Shown: positions 8,379-17,999 of the stretch, one piece after another | How the letters are laid out: each line of letters begins with the position of its first letter | Position numbering within the stretch: position 1 is the first letter of the stretch | Notes under the pieces: generated by a model | Told to the model about the DNA's origin: nothing | The model's database searches: none | The model's input: only the letters and a program-made list of their open reading frames with translations | Position numbers and translations under genes: made by a program | Source of the DNA: Acinetobacter rongchengensis | Lineage (GTDB): Bacteria > Pseudomonadota > Gammaproteobacteria > Pseudomonadales > Moraxellaceae | Assembly (NCBI RefSeq): GCF_003611475.1 | Contig: NZ_RAXT01000021.1 | Location: 1 to 52,131, forward strand | Length of the DNA stretch: 52,131 nt | Direction of reading: 5' to 3'

Positions 8379-10964
8379 TTATTCCGATTGATTTTGCTTA
8401 TCAATGACTTCGACCGAACTCGCCTCAACAATAGCCGTTGCTTCGGTTTCAATCTTTTGGTCTTTTTTTGTCTTCTTCTTTTTTTTCTTTTTCTTTGGTT
8501 TTTCCTCGATTTCAATTCCGTCTTCAAGCGCTTGCCAGTATTCAAGTTGCGCCATGACAGCAGCATAGATTGAACCTTTGGTGTAACGTCCCTTTTTATC
8601 TAATGTTCCTACAGGACGGGCCATCAGTATTTCTAACGCTTGGTCGATGGTGTCGATTGCATGAATATGGAATTGACCAGCTTCAACGGCTTCAATCACA
8701 TCCTGACGTAACATTAAATGTTGCATGTTTTGACGAGGAATAATGACGCCTTGTTTATGTGTTAAGCCTTGTAACTTACATGCATCAAAGAAACCTTCGA
8801 TTTTGGCATTGACACCACCAATCGGTTGTACTTGCCCCAATTGGTTCATAGATCCTGTAATTGCCCAAGATTGATCAATCGGTAATTGGCAGATCGCTGA
8901 AATTAATGCAGATAATTCAGCAACTGTGGCGCTGTCGCCGTCCACTTGTCCATAACTTTGTTCAAAAGCAAGTGCAGCAGAGAAGTGTAAAATCTGTTCA
9001 CGACCGAAATGTGCTTTTAAGAAGCTCGACATCAGTAACACGCCTTTGGCATGCAATGAGCCACCTAATTCGACGCTGCGTTCGATATCTAAAATATCCC
9101 CGCCACCTTGATACACAGAAGCAGTTAAACGAGAAGGTAAGCCAAACTCAACATCTGCGTAGTGAATGACGGATAGCGCGTTGATTTGTCCTAAACGATG
9201 GCCACGTGTTTCAATCAATTGTGTACCACGCGATAAATCTTGCCAATATAGCTCTCTTAAATAGCCTAAGCGATATTGACGGTGTTTGAGTGCAGTATTG
9301 ATGTGATGAGATGTGACTAGCTTTTCACCTGATTGCACAGCATGATGATGCGATTCACGAATCAAATCACCTAAAGTTAAAGCGTGTAATGACAATGAAC
9401 TTTGGTCTTCAGCTTGACGGCTTGAATCTGTGAGTAAAGCTGCAAGTGCAGAACGATCAAAAGGCAATAATTTATCTTGTTGAACATAATCAGCAATCAA
9501 CTGCATATAGGCTTGTTCATTGTCATCATTACGTTGCAAAGTATCGGTAAAATCGGCACGGATTTTAAAAACACTGCCCAGTTCAGGCTCTAGTTCTAAA
9601 ATTTCATAGTAAATTTCAGGTTCTGCAAGTAAAACGACTTTTAAATTCAGTGGGATAGGTGCGGGTTCAATGGAGATGCTTCCTGTTAAGGTCAGCATGT
9701 GTTCTAAAGATGAAAGCTTTAATTGTCCAGACTTTAAGGCACGTTTTAACCCTTGCCATGCATAAGGTTGTTCTAAAAGTTGTTCAGCTTCTAAAATTAA
9801 AAAACCACCATTGGCTTGATGCAAAGAACCTGGTCGAATTAAAGTAAAATCTGTGGTAATCGTGCCATTTTGGGTTAATTGTTCAACATGACCCAATAAG
9901 TTGTAATGTGTTGGGAAGTCTTCAAAAATAACAGGCGCACCTGAATTTGGTTTATTACTGACAACAACATTGGCTTGGTAGCGTGAAGGAACGCGGTTAA
10001 ACAGCGCAGGAGAAAATTCTTCACCTTCTTGGTCTAAAATGGTTTCGACATTTTCAATAATATCGGCAGCATATAGTTTTAGGTATTGTTCAAGTCCTTG
10101 CACAGATTCAAACTTATTGAGAATGACTTCCATGCGAGGAATTACGACTTGTTTGGCAATATCACGATTGAGCTCAGAAACCTTATCTCGTGCTTCATCT
10201 TCAAGATCGCCCAGTTGCAGACCCAAACGTTCTAATTTTTTATCCATATAACGGATATTAGAATGAATTTCAGCACGCTGTTTGCTGTTTAACGCATTTA
10301 TGTCTTCTTGTGACATTTCCAAAATTTCATCATTTTTGACATGAATCGGGACAAAAATATGCTCATCATGTCGATTAATCAGTTTTAGATCTAAATCTTC
10401 ACCTTCTTTGGTCAATTCAACCAAGGCCAATTGTTGTTCATTGCCAGTCACTTGGCGGATTCGTTCGATATGATTGTGATAGGTTTCTGCACTAAAACGG
10501 CGTTCAAGCTGTTTGAGAATGGTTTGCCAAGTTTGATGGATTAAACTTTGAAATTTACTGCCTTGGCTTGCAGGGAAGCGTAGTGCAATCGGTTGTCTTG
10601 CATTCTTAAAATTATAAACATAAACCCAATCATCAGGCGTTTGCATACTTTTTGCGTGTTGCTGAAGTAAACGCTTAATCATGGTGCGTTTACCCAAACC
10701 CGCTGTTCCAACGGCAAAAATATTATAGCCAGAATAAGGTAAGGCGATACCTGCTTCTACGGAAGCTTTGGCACGATCTTGACCCAAAAAGTTATTTAAG
10801 GGTTTGATTCTTCGTGTAGACGAAGGAATCGTTGTAAAATTAGGAATATGCGTAAGTTGCTCAGCTTTAAGCGCAGTTAAAGCCAATGTATTTTGAATTT
10901 CTGTTTGATCAAAAGCAGTTGCTAAGTTGTTTTCAATTTTTTGTAATGCGGTTGTGGTTGTCAT
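8379..10964 (-). CDS. Lon-like ATP-dependent protease (AAA + S16 domains)
   Basis: An 861-aa Lon-family protein. The N-terminal half has an AAA-type Walker A (GTAGLGKRT), a long helical insert with coiled-coil character, and the LIRPGSLHQANGGFLILEAEQLL signature of LonB/LonC/YcbZ-like proteins. The C-terminal S16 domain has the catalytic Ser678 in GDSAT and Lys721 in VNAKIEGF, 43 residues apart as in Lon. It lacks the Lon N-domain, so it is not the housekeeping Lon. I use the ATG at 10962-10964; a TTG at 11025-11027 would add 21 residues. The C-terminal tail after the S16 domain is very basic with a run of eight lysines, unusual for the family, perhaps for nucleic-acid or polyphosphate contact. 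Confidence 0.88.
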   Translation of the reverse strand: MTTTTALQKIENNLATAFDQTEIQNTLALTALKAEQLTHIPNFTTIPSSTRRIKPLNNFLGQDRAKASVEAGIALPYSGYNIFAVGTAGLGKRTMIKRLLQQHAKSMQTPDDWVYVYNFKNARQPIALRFPASQGSKFQSLIHQTWQTILKQLERRFSAETYHNHIERIRQVTGNEQQLALVELTKEGEDLDLKLINRHDEHIFVPIHVKNDEILEMSQEDINALNSKQRAEIHSNIRYMDKKLERLGLQLGDLEDEARDKVSELNRDIAKQVVIPRMEVILNKFESVQGLEQYLKLYAADIIENVETILDQEGEEFSPALFNRVPSRYQANVVVSNKPNSGAPVIFEDFPTHYNLLGHVEQLTQNGTITTDFTLIRPGSLHQANGGFLILEAEQLLEQPYAWQGLKRALKSGQLKLSSLEHMLTLTGSISIEPAPIPLNLKVVLLAEPEIYYEILELEPELGSVFKIRADFTDTLQRNDDNEQAYMQLIADYVQQDKLLPFDRSALAALLTDSSRQAEDQSSLSLHALTLGDLIRESHHHAVQSGEKLVTSHHINTALKHRQYRLGYLRELYWQDLSRGTQLIETRGHRLGQINALSVIHYADVEFGLPSRLTASVYQGGGDILDIERSVELGGSLHAKGVLLMSSFLKAHFGREQILHFSAALAFEQSYGQVDGDSATVAELSALISAICQLPIDQSWAITGSMNQLGQVQPIGGVNAKIEGFFDACKLQGLTHKQGVIIPRQNMQHLMLRQDVIEAVEAGQFHIHAIDTIDQALEILMARPVGTLDKKGRYTKGSIYAAVMAQLEYWQALEDGIEIEEKPKKKKKKKKTKKDQKIETEATAIVEASSVEVIDKQNQSE

Positions 10965-11190
10965 ATTAGAAACAGTGGTTGAACTTAATTGATCGTGTCT
11001 TTGCGTCACAGGTTGAATCCAAAACAAATGAAGGTTTAAAAGCTAAAGGTATACAGGATTGGGGGGAAAGATCAAGCGCCAAAAGTGGAAATATCTGTAA
11101 ATGCGTACAACTGTTGCATAAAAATGATTGAAACTCTGAGCATTAAGCGGTTGAATAGCACTATTTCATTTTTCAGAAAATAATAACGCA

Positions 11191-13335
11191 ATGACAACAC
11201 CGTCTACAGGTTGGAAATCTGCCTTTACCGCATTTCTTGACCGCCGTGCAGCGATTATGCTGTTTTTGGGTTTTTCAGCAGGTATCCCAATCCTTCTGAT
11301 CTTCTCTAGCTTATCTTTATGGTTAGGTGAAGCTGGAATCGAAAAAAGTGCAGTGACTTTTTTTAGTTGGGCTGCTTTAGGGTATTCCTTTAAATTTGTG
11401 TGGGCACCGCTTATTGATGAATTGCCTGTGCCATTTTTAAGCAAATGTTTAGGCCGAAGACGTGCTTGGTTGCTGGTTGCTCAGATACTGATTATTTGCG
11501 CAATTTGTATCATGGCGTTTTCAGATCCTGCGCTTGGGCAGAGCTATATTTATCAAATGGCGGTTGGTGCCGTGTTGCTCGGCTTTTCTGCTGCTACACA
11601 AGACATTGTCATCGATGCCTATCGTATCGAACTTGCTGAAACTGAAATGCAAACCGTGCTTGCGTCGACTTATAATGCGGGATATCGCATAGGGATGATT
11701 GTTGCAGGTGCAGGTGCGCTGTTTCTTGCTGCATCATTAGGTACCGCCAAAGGTAACTATATTTACGAAGCTTGGAAGTATACCTATTTAACCATGGCTG
11801 CTGTGATGGTGGTTGGTATTATTACGACCTTAATCATCCGTGAACCGATGGTTAATCGTATAGATAAACATTATAAAAACATTGATTATTATCGCTTAGT
11901 GCTGGTTTTTATTGTCGCTGTTGCAAGTTTTGTTTGTTTTTATATTTATTCAGATGATGTTGTCCAGTATTTACAGGCACAGTGGGAAATCAAAGACAGT
12001 TTCTTGAAATTCTTAATGGAAGCTGTGCGATTCTTAGGTTCGGGTGCAGGGGCTATTTTTGTCGCGACATTACTCATCCGTATGGGTGTTGTAAATAAGC
12101 AAATGGCTTATGAAACTTGGGTCAATCCAATTGCAGATTTCTTTAAACGCTATGGGGTTAAACTGGCTTTAGTCTTATTATTGTTAATTGGTTTTTATCG
12201 AATTTCTGACATTATTGCAGGGGTAATCTCTAATGTGTTTTATCAAGATTTAAACTTTAGTAAAGAACAAATCGCAGAAGCTGTGAAAATTTATGGTGTA
12301 ATTTTCAGCTTGGTTGGTGGTTTCTTGGGTGGTTTACTGGCACAGCGTATGAACATCATGAAATTGATGTTTATTGGTGCGATTTTAGCAAGCTCGACCA
12401 ATTTAATTTTTATTGGTTTGGTGAAATCCGGTGCGCCTATGCAACCTGTTATGTTACAAGTGGGTGAAAAACAATACCAAGCTCAACCTGATGAAGTGGG
12501 CTATTGGAAAGTCCTCGTTCCAAATCAAGAGCTAATTAAGGCAAAGCAGATTCAAGTCAATGTTGCACTTGCAGATCAATCTGAAAAAGCTGAATATTTT
12601 GTTCCATATTTAACAGACAATGGTACAGCACAAATCCAAATCTTACCTGTGACCAGTGATAATCAATTATCGGCGGATGAGTTAAAGCAAAACGTTGTAA
12701 TTAAAGGACAACTTGTAGGTGTGCAAGCCACTGAATTGAATGCAGAGCAACCGATCACTTTAAAGTTGGAAGGAAAAGAATATTCTGCAAAATTAGATAA
12801 AGAGGGCATGTTTACGGGGACAATTGATGGTAAAGATTTACAAAGTTCTGCTTCAAAAAATATTATTGCGATTGCTAACTTTAATCAGGCTCATACGGCT
12901 TTAAATACACAGCAAAATTATCAAATGAGCGATAACAAGACGGCTTTAGATGTTGATATTCAACCGATTTCAGCGATAAATGCCCAGTCTACAGAAAACA
13001 TTGAAATTAAAGGTAAGGTAATCGAGCAATACAGCTCAGCTTGGCTTTATTTTGCAATTATTGTCGATAATCTTGCTTCAGGCTTAGCAGGTGCAGCATT
13101 TATTGCATTTCTTTCTAGCTTGACCAGTGTTTCATTTACAGCTGTTCAATATGCTATTTTTAGCTCACTGATGACCTTAACACCTAAAATTCTTGGGGGG
13201 TATTCTGGAACGATTGTGACCAATATTGGTTATCCGAAATTCTTTTTAATGACCACTTTAATTGGTATTCCGATCCTCATTCTTGTGGTCTGGGTGGCTA
13301 AATTGTTGAGAGAACATTCAAATCGTCAAATTTAA
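11191..13335 (+). CDS. ampG: AmpG-type muropeptide permease with a large extracytoplasmic insert
   Basis: A 714-aa MFS transporter of the AmpG family, which imports anhydro-muropeptides for cell-wall recycling and, where AmpR/AmpC exist, beta-lactamase induction. The N-terminus matches AmpG (FLGFSAGIPILLIFSSLSLWL, then LGYSFKFVWAPLIDELPVP and CLGRRRAWL). E. coli AmpG is about 490 aa; the excess comes from a polar, beta-strand-rich segment at about residues 411-613 between two membrane helices, containing Ig-like units such as GKEYSAKLDKEGMFTG. Helices resume at WLYFAIIVDNLASGLAGAAF, the conserved AmpG D/N-LASG helix. No strong ribosome site is seen at this ATG. Confidence 0.85.
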   Translation: MTTPSTGWKSAFTAFLDRRAAIMLFLGFSAGIPILLIFSSLSLWLGEAGIEKSAVTFFSWAALGYSFKFVWAPLIDELPVPFLSKCLGRRRAWLLVAQILIICAICIMAFSDPALGQSYIYQMAVGAVLLGFSAATQDIVIDAYRIELAETEMQTVLASTYNAGYRIGMIVAGAGALFLAASLGTAKGNYIYEAWKYTYLTMAAVMVVGIITTLIIREPMVNRIDKHYKNIDYYRLVLVFIVAVASFVCFYIYSDDVVQYLQAQWEIKDSFLKFLMEAVRFLGSGAGAIFVATLLIRMGVVNKQMAYETWVNPIADFFKRYGVKLALVLLLLIGFYRISDIIAGVISNVFYQDLNFSKEQIAEAVKIYGVIFSLVGGFLGGLLAQRMNIMKLMFIGAILASSTNLIFIGLVKSGAPMQPVMLQVGEKQYQAQPDEVGYWKVLVPNQELIKAKQIQVNVALADQSEKAEYFVPYLTDNGTAQIQILPVTSDNQLSADELKQNVVIKGQLVGVQATELNAEQPITLKLEGKEYSAKLDKEGMFTGTIDGKDLQSSASKNIIAIANFNQAHTALNTQQNYQMSDNKTALDVDIQPISAINAQSTENIEIKGKVIEQYSSAWLYFAIIVDNLASGLAGAAFIAFLSSLTSVSFTAVQYAIFSSLMTLTPKILGGYSGTIVTNIGYPKFFLMTTLIGIPILILVVWVAKLLREHSNRQI

Positions 13336-13388
13336 AAAAATGAACAATTAAACGGTGAGCGTGAAGACCTCGCGTTCTTCGTTTGCTC

Positions 13389-13424
13389 AAACCTATTTCA
13401 TTTGACCAGTGAAATAGGTTTTTT
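13389..13424 (+). terminator. Terminator of the AmpG-type gene
   Basis: AACCTATTTCA pairs with TGAAATAGGTT around TTTGACCAG and is followed by TTTT. Confidence 0.85.
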
Positions 13425-13548
13425 AATTTAGAGTGTGATTTATGTTTGAAAATAAGTATTTAAAGTGATCAATTTAGTTTTAATATCCATATATTGATTT
13501 ACAATTTTTGTTAATTTGTGAAGATTGGATTTTCTATTGGGGAATAGG

Positions 13549-15747
13549 ATGAATAAGCAACTTTTTGCTTTAAATTTAGCCATAGTATTGGCATTGTCGG
13601 GGTGTGGCGGTGGTGGGGGTTCTGAACAAGGAATAAATAATTCAGGTAGTGCTAATGAAACTACGCCAAAACCACCAACTGAAAATAATAATGAACAATT
13701 TGTTTTATTAAAACAACTACGTACTGTTGATGCTGCATCAGAGTTAAATCCACACACTTTTGGTTTAGATGAGTGGAACCCTCGAGCGATTGCCAGAGAT
13801 GGTGATGTATTGTATATCGCCAATAGCAATGAAAAATCTCAAATTTTACGCTATGACTTAAAAACTAAAACAGTACTTACAGCAATCGACCCTGAGAAAA
13901 TCACGGGTATTTTAAAAGTATGGAATACTTTAAATGATATCAGTATTTATAAAGGGCGTTTATATGTCTCTTCATTTCCATCGAGCCGTGTCGATGTTTT
14001 AGATATCAGTACAGGAACACCTCAATTTATCATGGCTTTAGGCACAGGACAGTGGTGGGGGGATACTGTAAATAGCGCAATAGTGCATACACATGCTGTA
14101 ACTGCTAATGACAATTACGTTTTTTCAGCAGATATGGAAAACCGTATTAATGTTTGGTCACAAAGTCAGGTTGTTGCTGGAAATAGTTTAAAAGCTCGAA
14201 AATTCGCGCGTTTGGCATTGCCAAAATGTGAGCGAAGCTGTGTGGTGCGTTTAGAAGCTGTTGGCAATTTACTTTATGCCAATTTAAGCAACGGAAATAG
14301 CTTTGTTTATGATGTGAGTGATTTGCAACAAGGCGCAGTTGATGTGGCTGCAACACGTCAGCAGGCCAATATTGCTTCTGTCAGCCATCTTGCTGATGAT
14401 GGTTTGTTATATGCATTACGTAGCACAGGAACCGTAGAAACTTATCCAGCTAATCAATTAGCAACGATCAGTGAGGTATTACCCAATGCTGTAGATCGTT
14501 TCGGATCCTATCGTATACACGGTCAAGATCAAACTCAAAGTTTGGCAAAAACAACGGATCTTGCAGTATATGAAAATAATCTGATAAGTCTGGTCAATAA
14601 CAAAGTGATTATGATGCCTCTACGTGCTTTGCAGCAACGGAAAACTACGAATGTGGTGAATCCATTGCAATTACAGCAAGCAGAAAAAGTCAGTAGTTAT
14701 AAGATGTTGCAGGATGGTGAAAGTTGGGAGACGCTTACGAATCCGAATCTACGTCATGTGATTATGAATGAGATTCTCTCTGCAACCTTGAACAGCGATA
14801 CGATTCAATTACAAAGTTATAGTGCTATCCCAGTTTCAGATTTAGAAATTCAAGCAAGAGTGAAAGGGACAGAGCAATGGGTGGTCTTGGCTAAAGTGGA
14901 TCAACTCGATGCATTTTCAAATGTGTCATTAAAATTGAAAATTAATGATGATTCACGATTTAATTTGGTCGATGGTTCTGGTTCGATTCAATTGTCAGGT
15001 TTGACTCAGTTCAACCAACTTCCAAGTGATTTGTTTGATTTAAAAATCGCTTCTAAAACCGATACGCATGTTCAAAAATTGTCGAAAATCAAAGCCAAAT
15101 GGAATATTTACTTTGGTACGTATAATCCTGAAGCAGACTCAAAGTGGTTGAGAATTACACCATTATATGCGCGTGAATGGGTCATTATGATGACTAATTT
15201 TGCCTACACATTAAGTAGTCCAGAATTCGAACATCTTTGGTTTAATCATCAAAAAGTTATGGGATATGAATTCTTTGGTAATGCTGGCATGGTTGATGGA
15301 GAAAATGGTTACTTTAAAGCAACGGATTATACGCGTGTTTATCAAGAAATCTTTGATCGCGGTGGTATCTCGCTAGGGATTACCAATATGGGTGGTGGAC
15401 TTGGTGGAGGGGCAGTGTTAGGTGTTGATCCTTGGATTTATTATGGTCATTACCGTTGGTCAGGTTTAGGTATTGTTGCACATGAGTTTGGACACCATTG
15501 GGGCAATCATAGTAGCGCATGGGCAAATGGTAATTATGGTTTCCAGCCGATGATTGGTGATCTTCATTTTTACTTGCAACATCAAAATGATTTGCCGTAT
15601 TTAGATCCGAATGCAAATAAACTTCATTTGGCAAATCCAACTGATTTATACGGCAGTATTTCAGCAAATATTGTTAATAAAGCACCAAACAGTTCGCCGT
15701 GGAATAAGATTGATCAGTATTTTGCAGATTACCCATTGAAAAAATAA
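13549..15747 (+). CDS. Large lipoprotein with a zincin-type HExxH motif
   Basis: A 732-aa lipoprotein with lipobox LSGC followed by a Gly/Ser-rich linker, so the mature protein is lipid-anchored. Residues about 60-330 have repeated short beta-strands (LRYDLKTKTVL, GRLYVSSFPSSRVDVLDIS) typical of a beta-propeller. Near the C-terminus, IVAHEFGHHWGNH (His645, Glu646, His649) is a gluzincin/metzincin-like zinc site; Gly at +7 fits metzincins but the third His falls one residue early. Start is the ATG at 13549, after GGGGAATAGG; a TTG at 13525 is less likely. It is flanked by terminators and thus probably monocistronic. I do not recognise the family; cell-surface peptidase or adhesin-like binding are both open. 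Confidence 0.7.
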   Translation: MNKQLFALNLAIVLALSGCGGGGGSEQGINNSGSANETTPKPPTENNNEQFVLLKQLRTVDAASELNPHTFGLDEWNPRAIARDGDVLYIANSNEKSQILRYDLKTKTVLTAIDPEKITGILKVWNTLNDISIYKGRLYVSSFPSSRVDVLDISTGTPQFIMALGTGQWWGDTVNSAIVHTHAVTANDNYVFSADMENRINVWSQSQVVAGNSLKARKFARLALPKCERSCVVRLEAVGNLLYANLSNGNSFVYDVSDLQQGAVDVAATRQQANIASVSHLADDGLLYALRSTGTVETYPANQLATISEVLPNAVDRFGSYRIHGQDQTQSLAKTTDLAVYENNLISLVNNKVIMMPLRALQQRKTTNVVNPLQLQQAEKVSSYKMLQDGESWETLTNPNLRHVIMNEILSATLNSDTIQLQSYSAIPVSDLEIQARVKGTEQWVVLAKVDQLDAFSNVSLKLKINDDSRFNLVDGSGSIQLSGLTQFNQLPSDLFDLKIASKTDTHVQKLSKIKAKWNIYFGTYNPEADSKWLRITPLYAREWVIMMTNFAYTLSSPEFEHLWFNHQKVMGYEFFGNAGMVDGENGYFKATDYTRVYQEIFDRGGISLGITNMGGGLGGGAVLGVDPWIYYGHYRWSGLGIVAHEFGHHWGNHSSAWANGNYGFQPMIGDLHFYLQHQNDLPYLDPNANKLHLANPTDLYGSISANIVNKAPNSSPWNKIDQYFADYPLKK

Positions 15748-15757
15748 AGATCAAACG

Positions 15758-15793
15758 AAGTAAAAGCAACCAAGTCATGGCTGCTTTTACTTT
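15758..15793 (+). terminator. Terminator after the zincin lipoprotein gene
   Basis: AAGTAAAAGCA (15758-15768) pairs with TGCTTTTACTT (15782-15792), with an inner CC/GG pair. The T run is short. Confidence 0.65.
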
Positions 15794-15864
15794 GAGTAAA
15801 TTGAAATCTTGAATGGTATTGCCTATATTGACAGGCTATATTTTATAAAATAGGAAAATCAATC

Positions 15865-16266
15865 ATGCGCATGCTGCATACCATGTTACGTGTCGGCAAT
15901 TTAGAACAATCTTTAGCGTTCTATACTGAAGTACTCGGTATGACTTTACTTCGCAAACGTGATTATGAAGAAGGTCGTTTTACTTTGGCTTTTGTTGGTT
16001 ATGGTGATGAAGAACATAATACCGTACTTGAACTTACCCATAATTGGGACACATCAAGTTATGAGTTAGGAAATGCTTATGGTCATATCGCGATTGCTGT
16101 AGATGATGCTTATCAAGCCTGTGAAGAGATTAAAGCACGTGGTGGCAATGTGGTTCGTGAAGCTGGGCCGATGAAGGGTGGTGTGACGGTAATTGCTTTT
16201 GTTGAAGACCCAGATGGTTATAAAATTGAGCTGATTCAACAAGATCAAGATGCTCGTAATAATTAA
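15865..16266 (+). CDS. gloA: Lactoylglutathione lyase (glyoxalase I)
   Basis: A 133-aa glyoxalase I that isomerises the methylglyoxal-glutathione hemithioacetal to S-lactoylglutathione in the cytoplasm. The four metal ligands fall exactly at the E. coli GloA positions: H5, E56, H74 and E122. The short bacterial length, without the insert seen in Zn-dependent forms, predicts the Ni/Co-dependent class. AGGAAA precedes the ATG, and a terminator follows. Confidence 0.96.
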   Translation: MRMLHTMLRVGNLEQSLAFYTEVLGMTLLRKRDYEEGRFTLAFVGYGDEEHNTVLELTHNWDTSSYELGNAYGHIAIAVDDAYQACEEIKARGGNVVREAGPMKGGVTVIAFVEDPDGYKIELIQQDQDARNN

Positions 16267-16295
16267 TTCAATAACATGATCTGTAAATTGTAATC

Positions 16296-16323
16296 AAACA
16301 CTTAAGTGAAAGCTTAAGTGTTT
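16296..16323 (+). terminator. Terminator of gloA
   Basis: AAACACTTAAG (16296-16306) pairs perfectly with CTTAAGTGTTT (16313-16323). Confidence 0.75.
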
Positions 16324-16369
16324 AAACGAAATACTGAACATTTTGTATAAGCGCTAGCTTAATTTATTC

Positions 16370-16427
16370 AGCTCAGTAAGATGAATATTTTACCTATGGG
16401 TAAAGTTTTTGATTACTGGGCTTTTTT
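16370..16427 (+). promoter_or_regulatory. Structured leader or terminator upstream of the BASS transporter
   Basis: AGCTCAGTAA (16370-16379) pairs with TTACTGGGCT (16413-16422, one G-T pair) and is followed by T6. A second hairpin, TTTACC/GGTAAA (16389-16404), lies inside. The branched element ends in a terminator-like T run 38 bases before the transporter start, after gloA has already been terminated. It could be an attenuator or the end of a small RNA. It does not match a riboswitch I know. Confidence 0.4.
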
Positions 16428-16465
16428 ATAAGCTGTTAATTTCATTTAAAAGATAGGATGCTTAA

Positions 16466-17473
16466 GTGAAAATGTTAAAAATATTGGCTTTGGATCGGTT
16501 CACTTGTCTTTTGGTGCTCATGGTCATTTTAGCTACATTTGTACCTGTGCATGGGCAAGCTGCGTTGGTTTTTGGCAAAGTGACGACGATTGCTATCGCC
16601 ATTTTATTTTTCTTACATGGCGCAAAACTTTCTCGTGAGGCTGTTGTCGAAGGTATTTTACATTGGAAACTTCACGCGCTGGTCTTTACATTTACATTTG
16701 CATTATTTCCCATCATTGGATTGTTGGCTAAACCTATTTTGATTCCATTATTGGGACAGCAGTTGTACTGGGGATTCTTGTTCATGTGTTTTTTACCCTC
16801 AACAGTACAATCTTCCATCGCTTTCACTTCAATGGCTAAGGGAAATGTAGCTGCAGCTGTATGCAGTGCTTCATTTTCAAATTTAATTGGCATGTTTATT
16901 ACCCCAATTTTAGTGAGTTTGTTTATTTTTGGGCAGTCTAAACATGATTATGATCCAACTTCATCCATTATTGAAATTACTTTACTGTTGTTAGTGCCAT
17001 TTATCGCAGGACAATTATTGCGACCATATGTTTTTCCAATCATGCAGAAAAAGCCAAGTATTGTAAAAACTTTTGATCAAGGTTCTATTTTGATGGTGGT
17101 CTATGGTGCTTTTAGTGGGGCAGTCGTTGCGGGGCTTTGGCAACAGGTGAGCTGGACGACACTGATTTATTTGATTTTAGCATGTTCAGTTTTTTTAACG
17201 ATCATCATGTTATTGGCATTCTTTATTCCTAAGTGGCTTGGTTTTAATCAGCAAGATCAGATTGCTATTTTTTTCTGTAGTTCTAAAAAAACGCTTGCCA
17301 GTGGCGTACCTATGGCGCAAATTCTGTTTATTGGTCAACCACTTGGTATGATTGTTTTGCCGATTATGATTTTTCACCAAATCCAGTTGATGGTCTGCGG
17401 TGTGATCGCCAATTATTGGTCGAAGCAAAAAAGTACTGAAATGCAAATTAATCAAGATTCTGTGTTGGATTAG
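16466..17473 (+). CDS. BASS-family (bile acid:sodium symporter-like) transporter
   Basis: A 335-aa inner-membrane protein with about nine to ten helices, of the SBF-like/YfeH type of the bile acid:sodium symporter superfamily. Diagnostic stretches are FFLHGAKLSREAV, FLPSTVQSSIAFTSMAKGN (the crossing-helix region) and FCSSKKTLASGVPMAQ. Bacterial members move organic anions with sodium, but the substrate of this subgroup is not established. GTG at 16466 follows AGGA at a good distance; the ATG two codons later is the alternative. It appears monocistronic. Confidence 0.85.
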   Translation: MKMLKILALDRFTCLLVLMVILATFVPVHGQAALVFGKVTTIAIAILFFLHGAKLSREAVVEGILHWKLHALVFTFTFALFPIIGLLAKPILIPLLGQQLYWGFLFMCFLPSTVQSSIAFTSMAKGNVAAAVCSASFSNLIGMFITPILVSLFIFGQSKHDYDPTSSIIEITLLLLVPFIAGQLLRPYVFPIMQKKPSIVKTFDQGSILMVVYGAFSGAVVAGLWQQVSWTTLIYLILACSVFLTIIMLLAFFIPKWLGFNQQDQIAIFFCSSKKTLASGVPMAQILFIGQPLGMIVLPIMIFHQIQLMVCGVIANYWSKQKSTEMQINQDSVLD

Positions 17474-17496
17474 TCGCATTTGGCTAAAAACTTCAG

Positions 17497-17502
17497 TATA
17501 AT
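17497..17502 (+). promoter_or_regulatory. -10 box of the rpmE leader
   Basis: TATAAT 24 bases after the transporter stop, opening a leader of about 165 bases before rpmE. No good -35 is seen at normal spacing. Confidence 0.5.
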
Positions 17503-17581
17503 ACGCTCCACTTGTTGTGCTTAGCTCTGACACTTATAGTCTCGGTGGGCCAAAAGAAATGGTCTGTTATGGTGTTAACCT

Positions 17582-17618
17582 GTTGATTTTTTTAATCAAC
17601 TTTCCTCAATTTATTGAG
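17582..17618 (+). promoter_or_regulatory. Hairpins in the rpmE leader
   Basis: GTTGATT (17582-17588) pairs with AATCAAC (17594-17600), directly followed by CTCAAT/ATTGAG (17605-17618). Long structured leaders on ribosomal protein genes often mediate autoregulation, but no defined L31 leader class is recognised here. Confidence 0.35.
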
Positions 17619-17670
17619 AGTGGTTAATTGCGATGACAGCAAAACCTTTCTTAACTTAGGAGAATCGACC

Positions 17671-17895
17671 ATGCGCGCCGATATTCACCCAAAATACGAA
17701 AAATTAGTTGCTACTTGTTCATGTGGTAACGTTATCGAAACTCGTTCTGCTTTAGGTAAAGAAACAATTTACCTTGACGTATGTTCAGCTTGCCACCCAT
17801 TCTATACTGGTAAACAGAAGAATGTTGATACTGGCGGTCGTATCGATAAATTCAAACAACGTTTTGCTGGTATGTCACGTTCTGTTAAACGTTAA
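17671..17895 (+). CDS. rpmE: 50S ribosomal protein L31 (zinc-binding type)
   Basis: A 74-aa L31 of the large ribosomal subunit. C16, C18, C38 and C41 form the zinc site that defines the C+ type; zinc-free paralogues (YkgM) lack it. The true start is the ATG at 17671, after TTAGGAGAA, giving the conserved [10 protein letters not shown]; an upstream in-frame start at 17614 would only add leader sequence. It is a single gene with its own leader and terminator. Confidence 0.97.
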   Translation: MRADIHPKYEKLVATCSCGNVIETRSALGKETIYLDVCSACHPFYTGKQKNVDTGGRIDKFKQRFAGMSRSVKR

Positions 17896-17906
17896 TATCG
17901 CGAAAC

Positions 17907-17934
17907 GAAAAAACGGGCTTAAGCCCGTTTTTTT
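17907..17934 (+). terminator. Terminator of rpmE
   Basis: AAACGGGCTT / AAGCCCGTTT with a T7 run. Confidence 0.9.
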
Positions 17935-17999
17935 GTGCCTAAACTTTATGTTTAGAATGGATATAGTGAAGTGACCTATTTTTTAAAAAGTTTAAACGG

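Noticed and set aside
16370..16427. TPP or other known riboswitch
   Set aside because: None of the conserved core sequences that I know is present.
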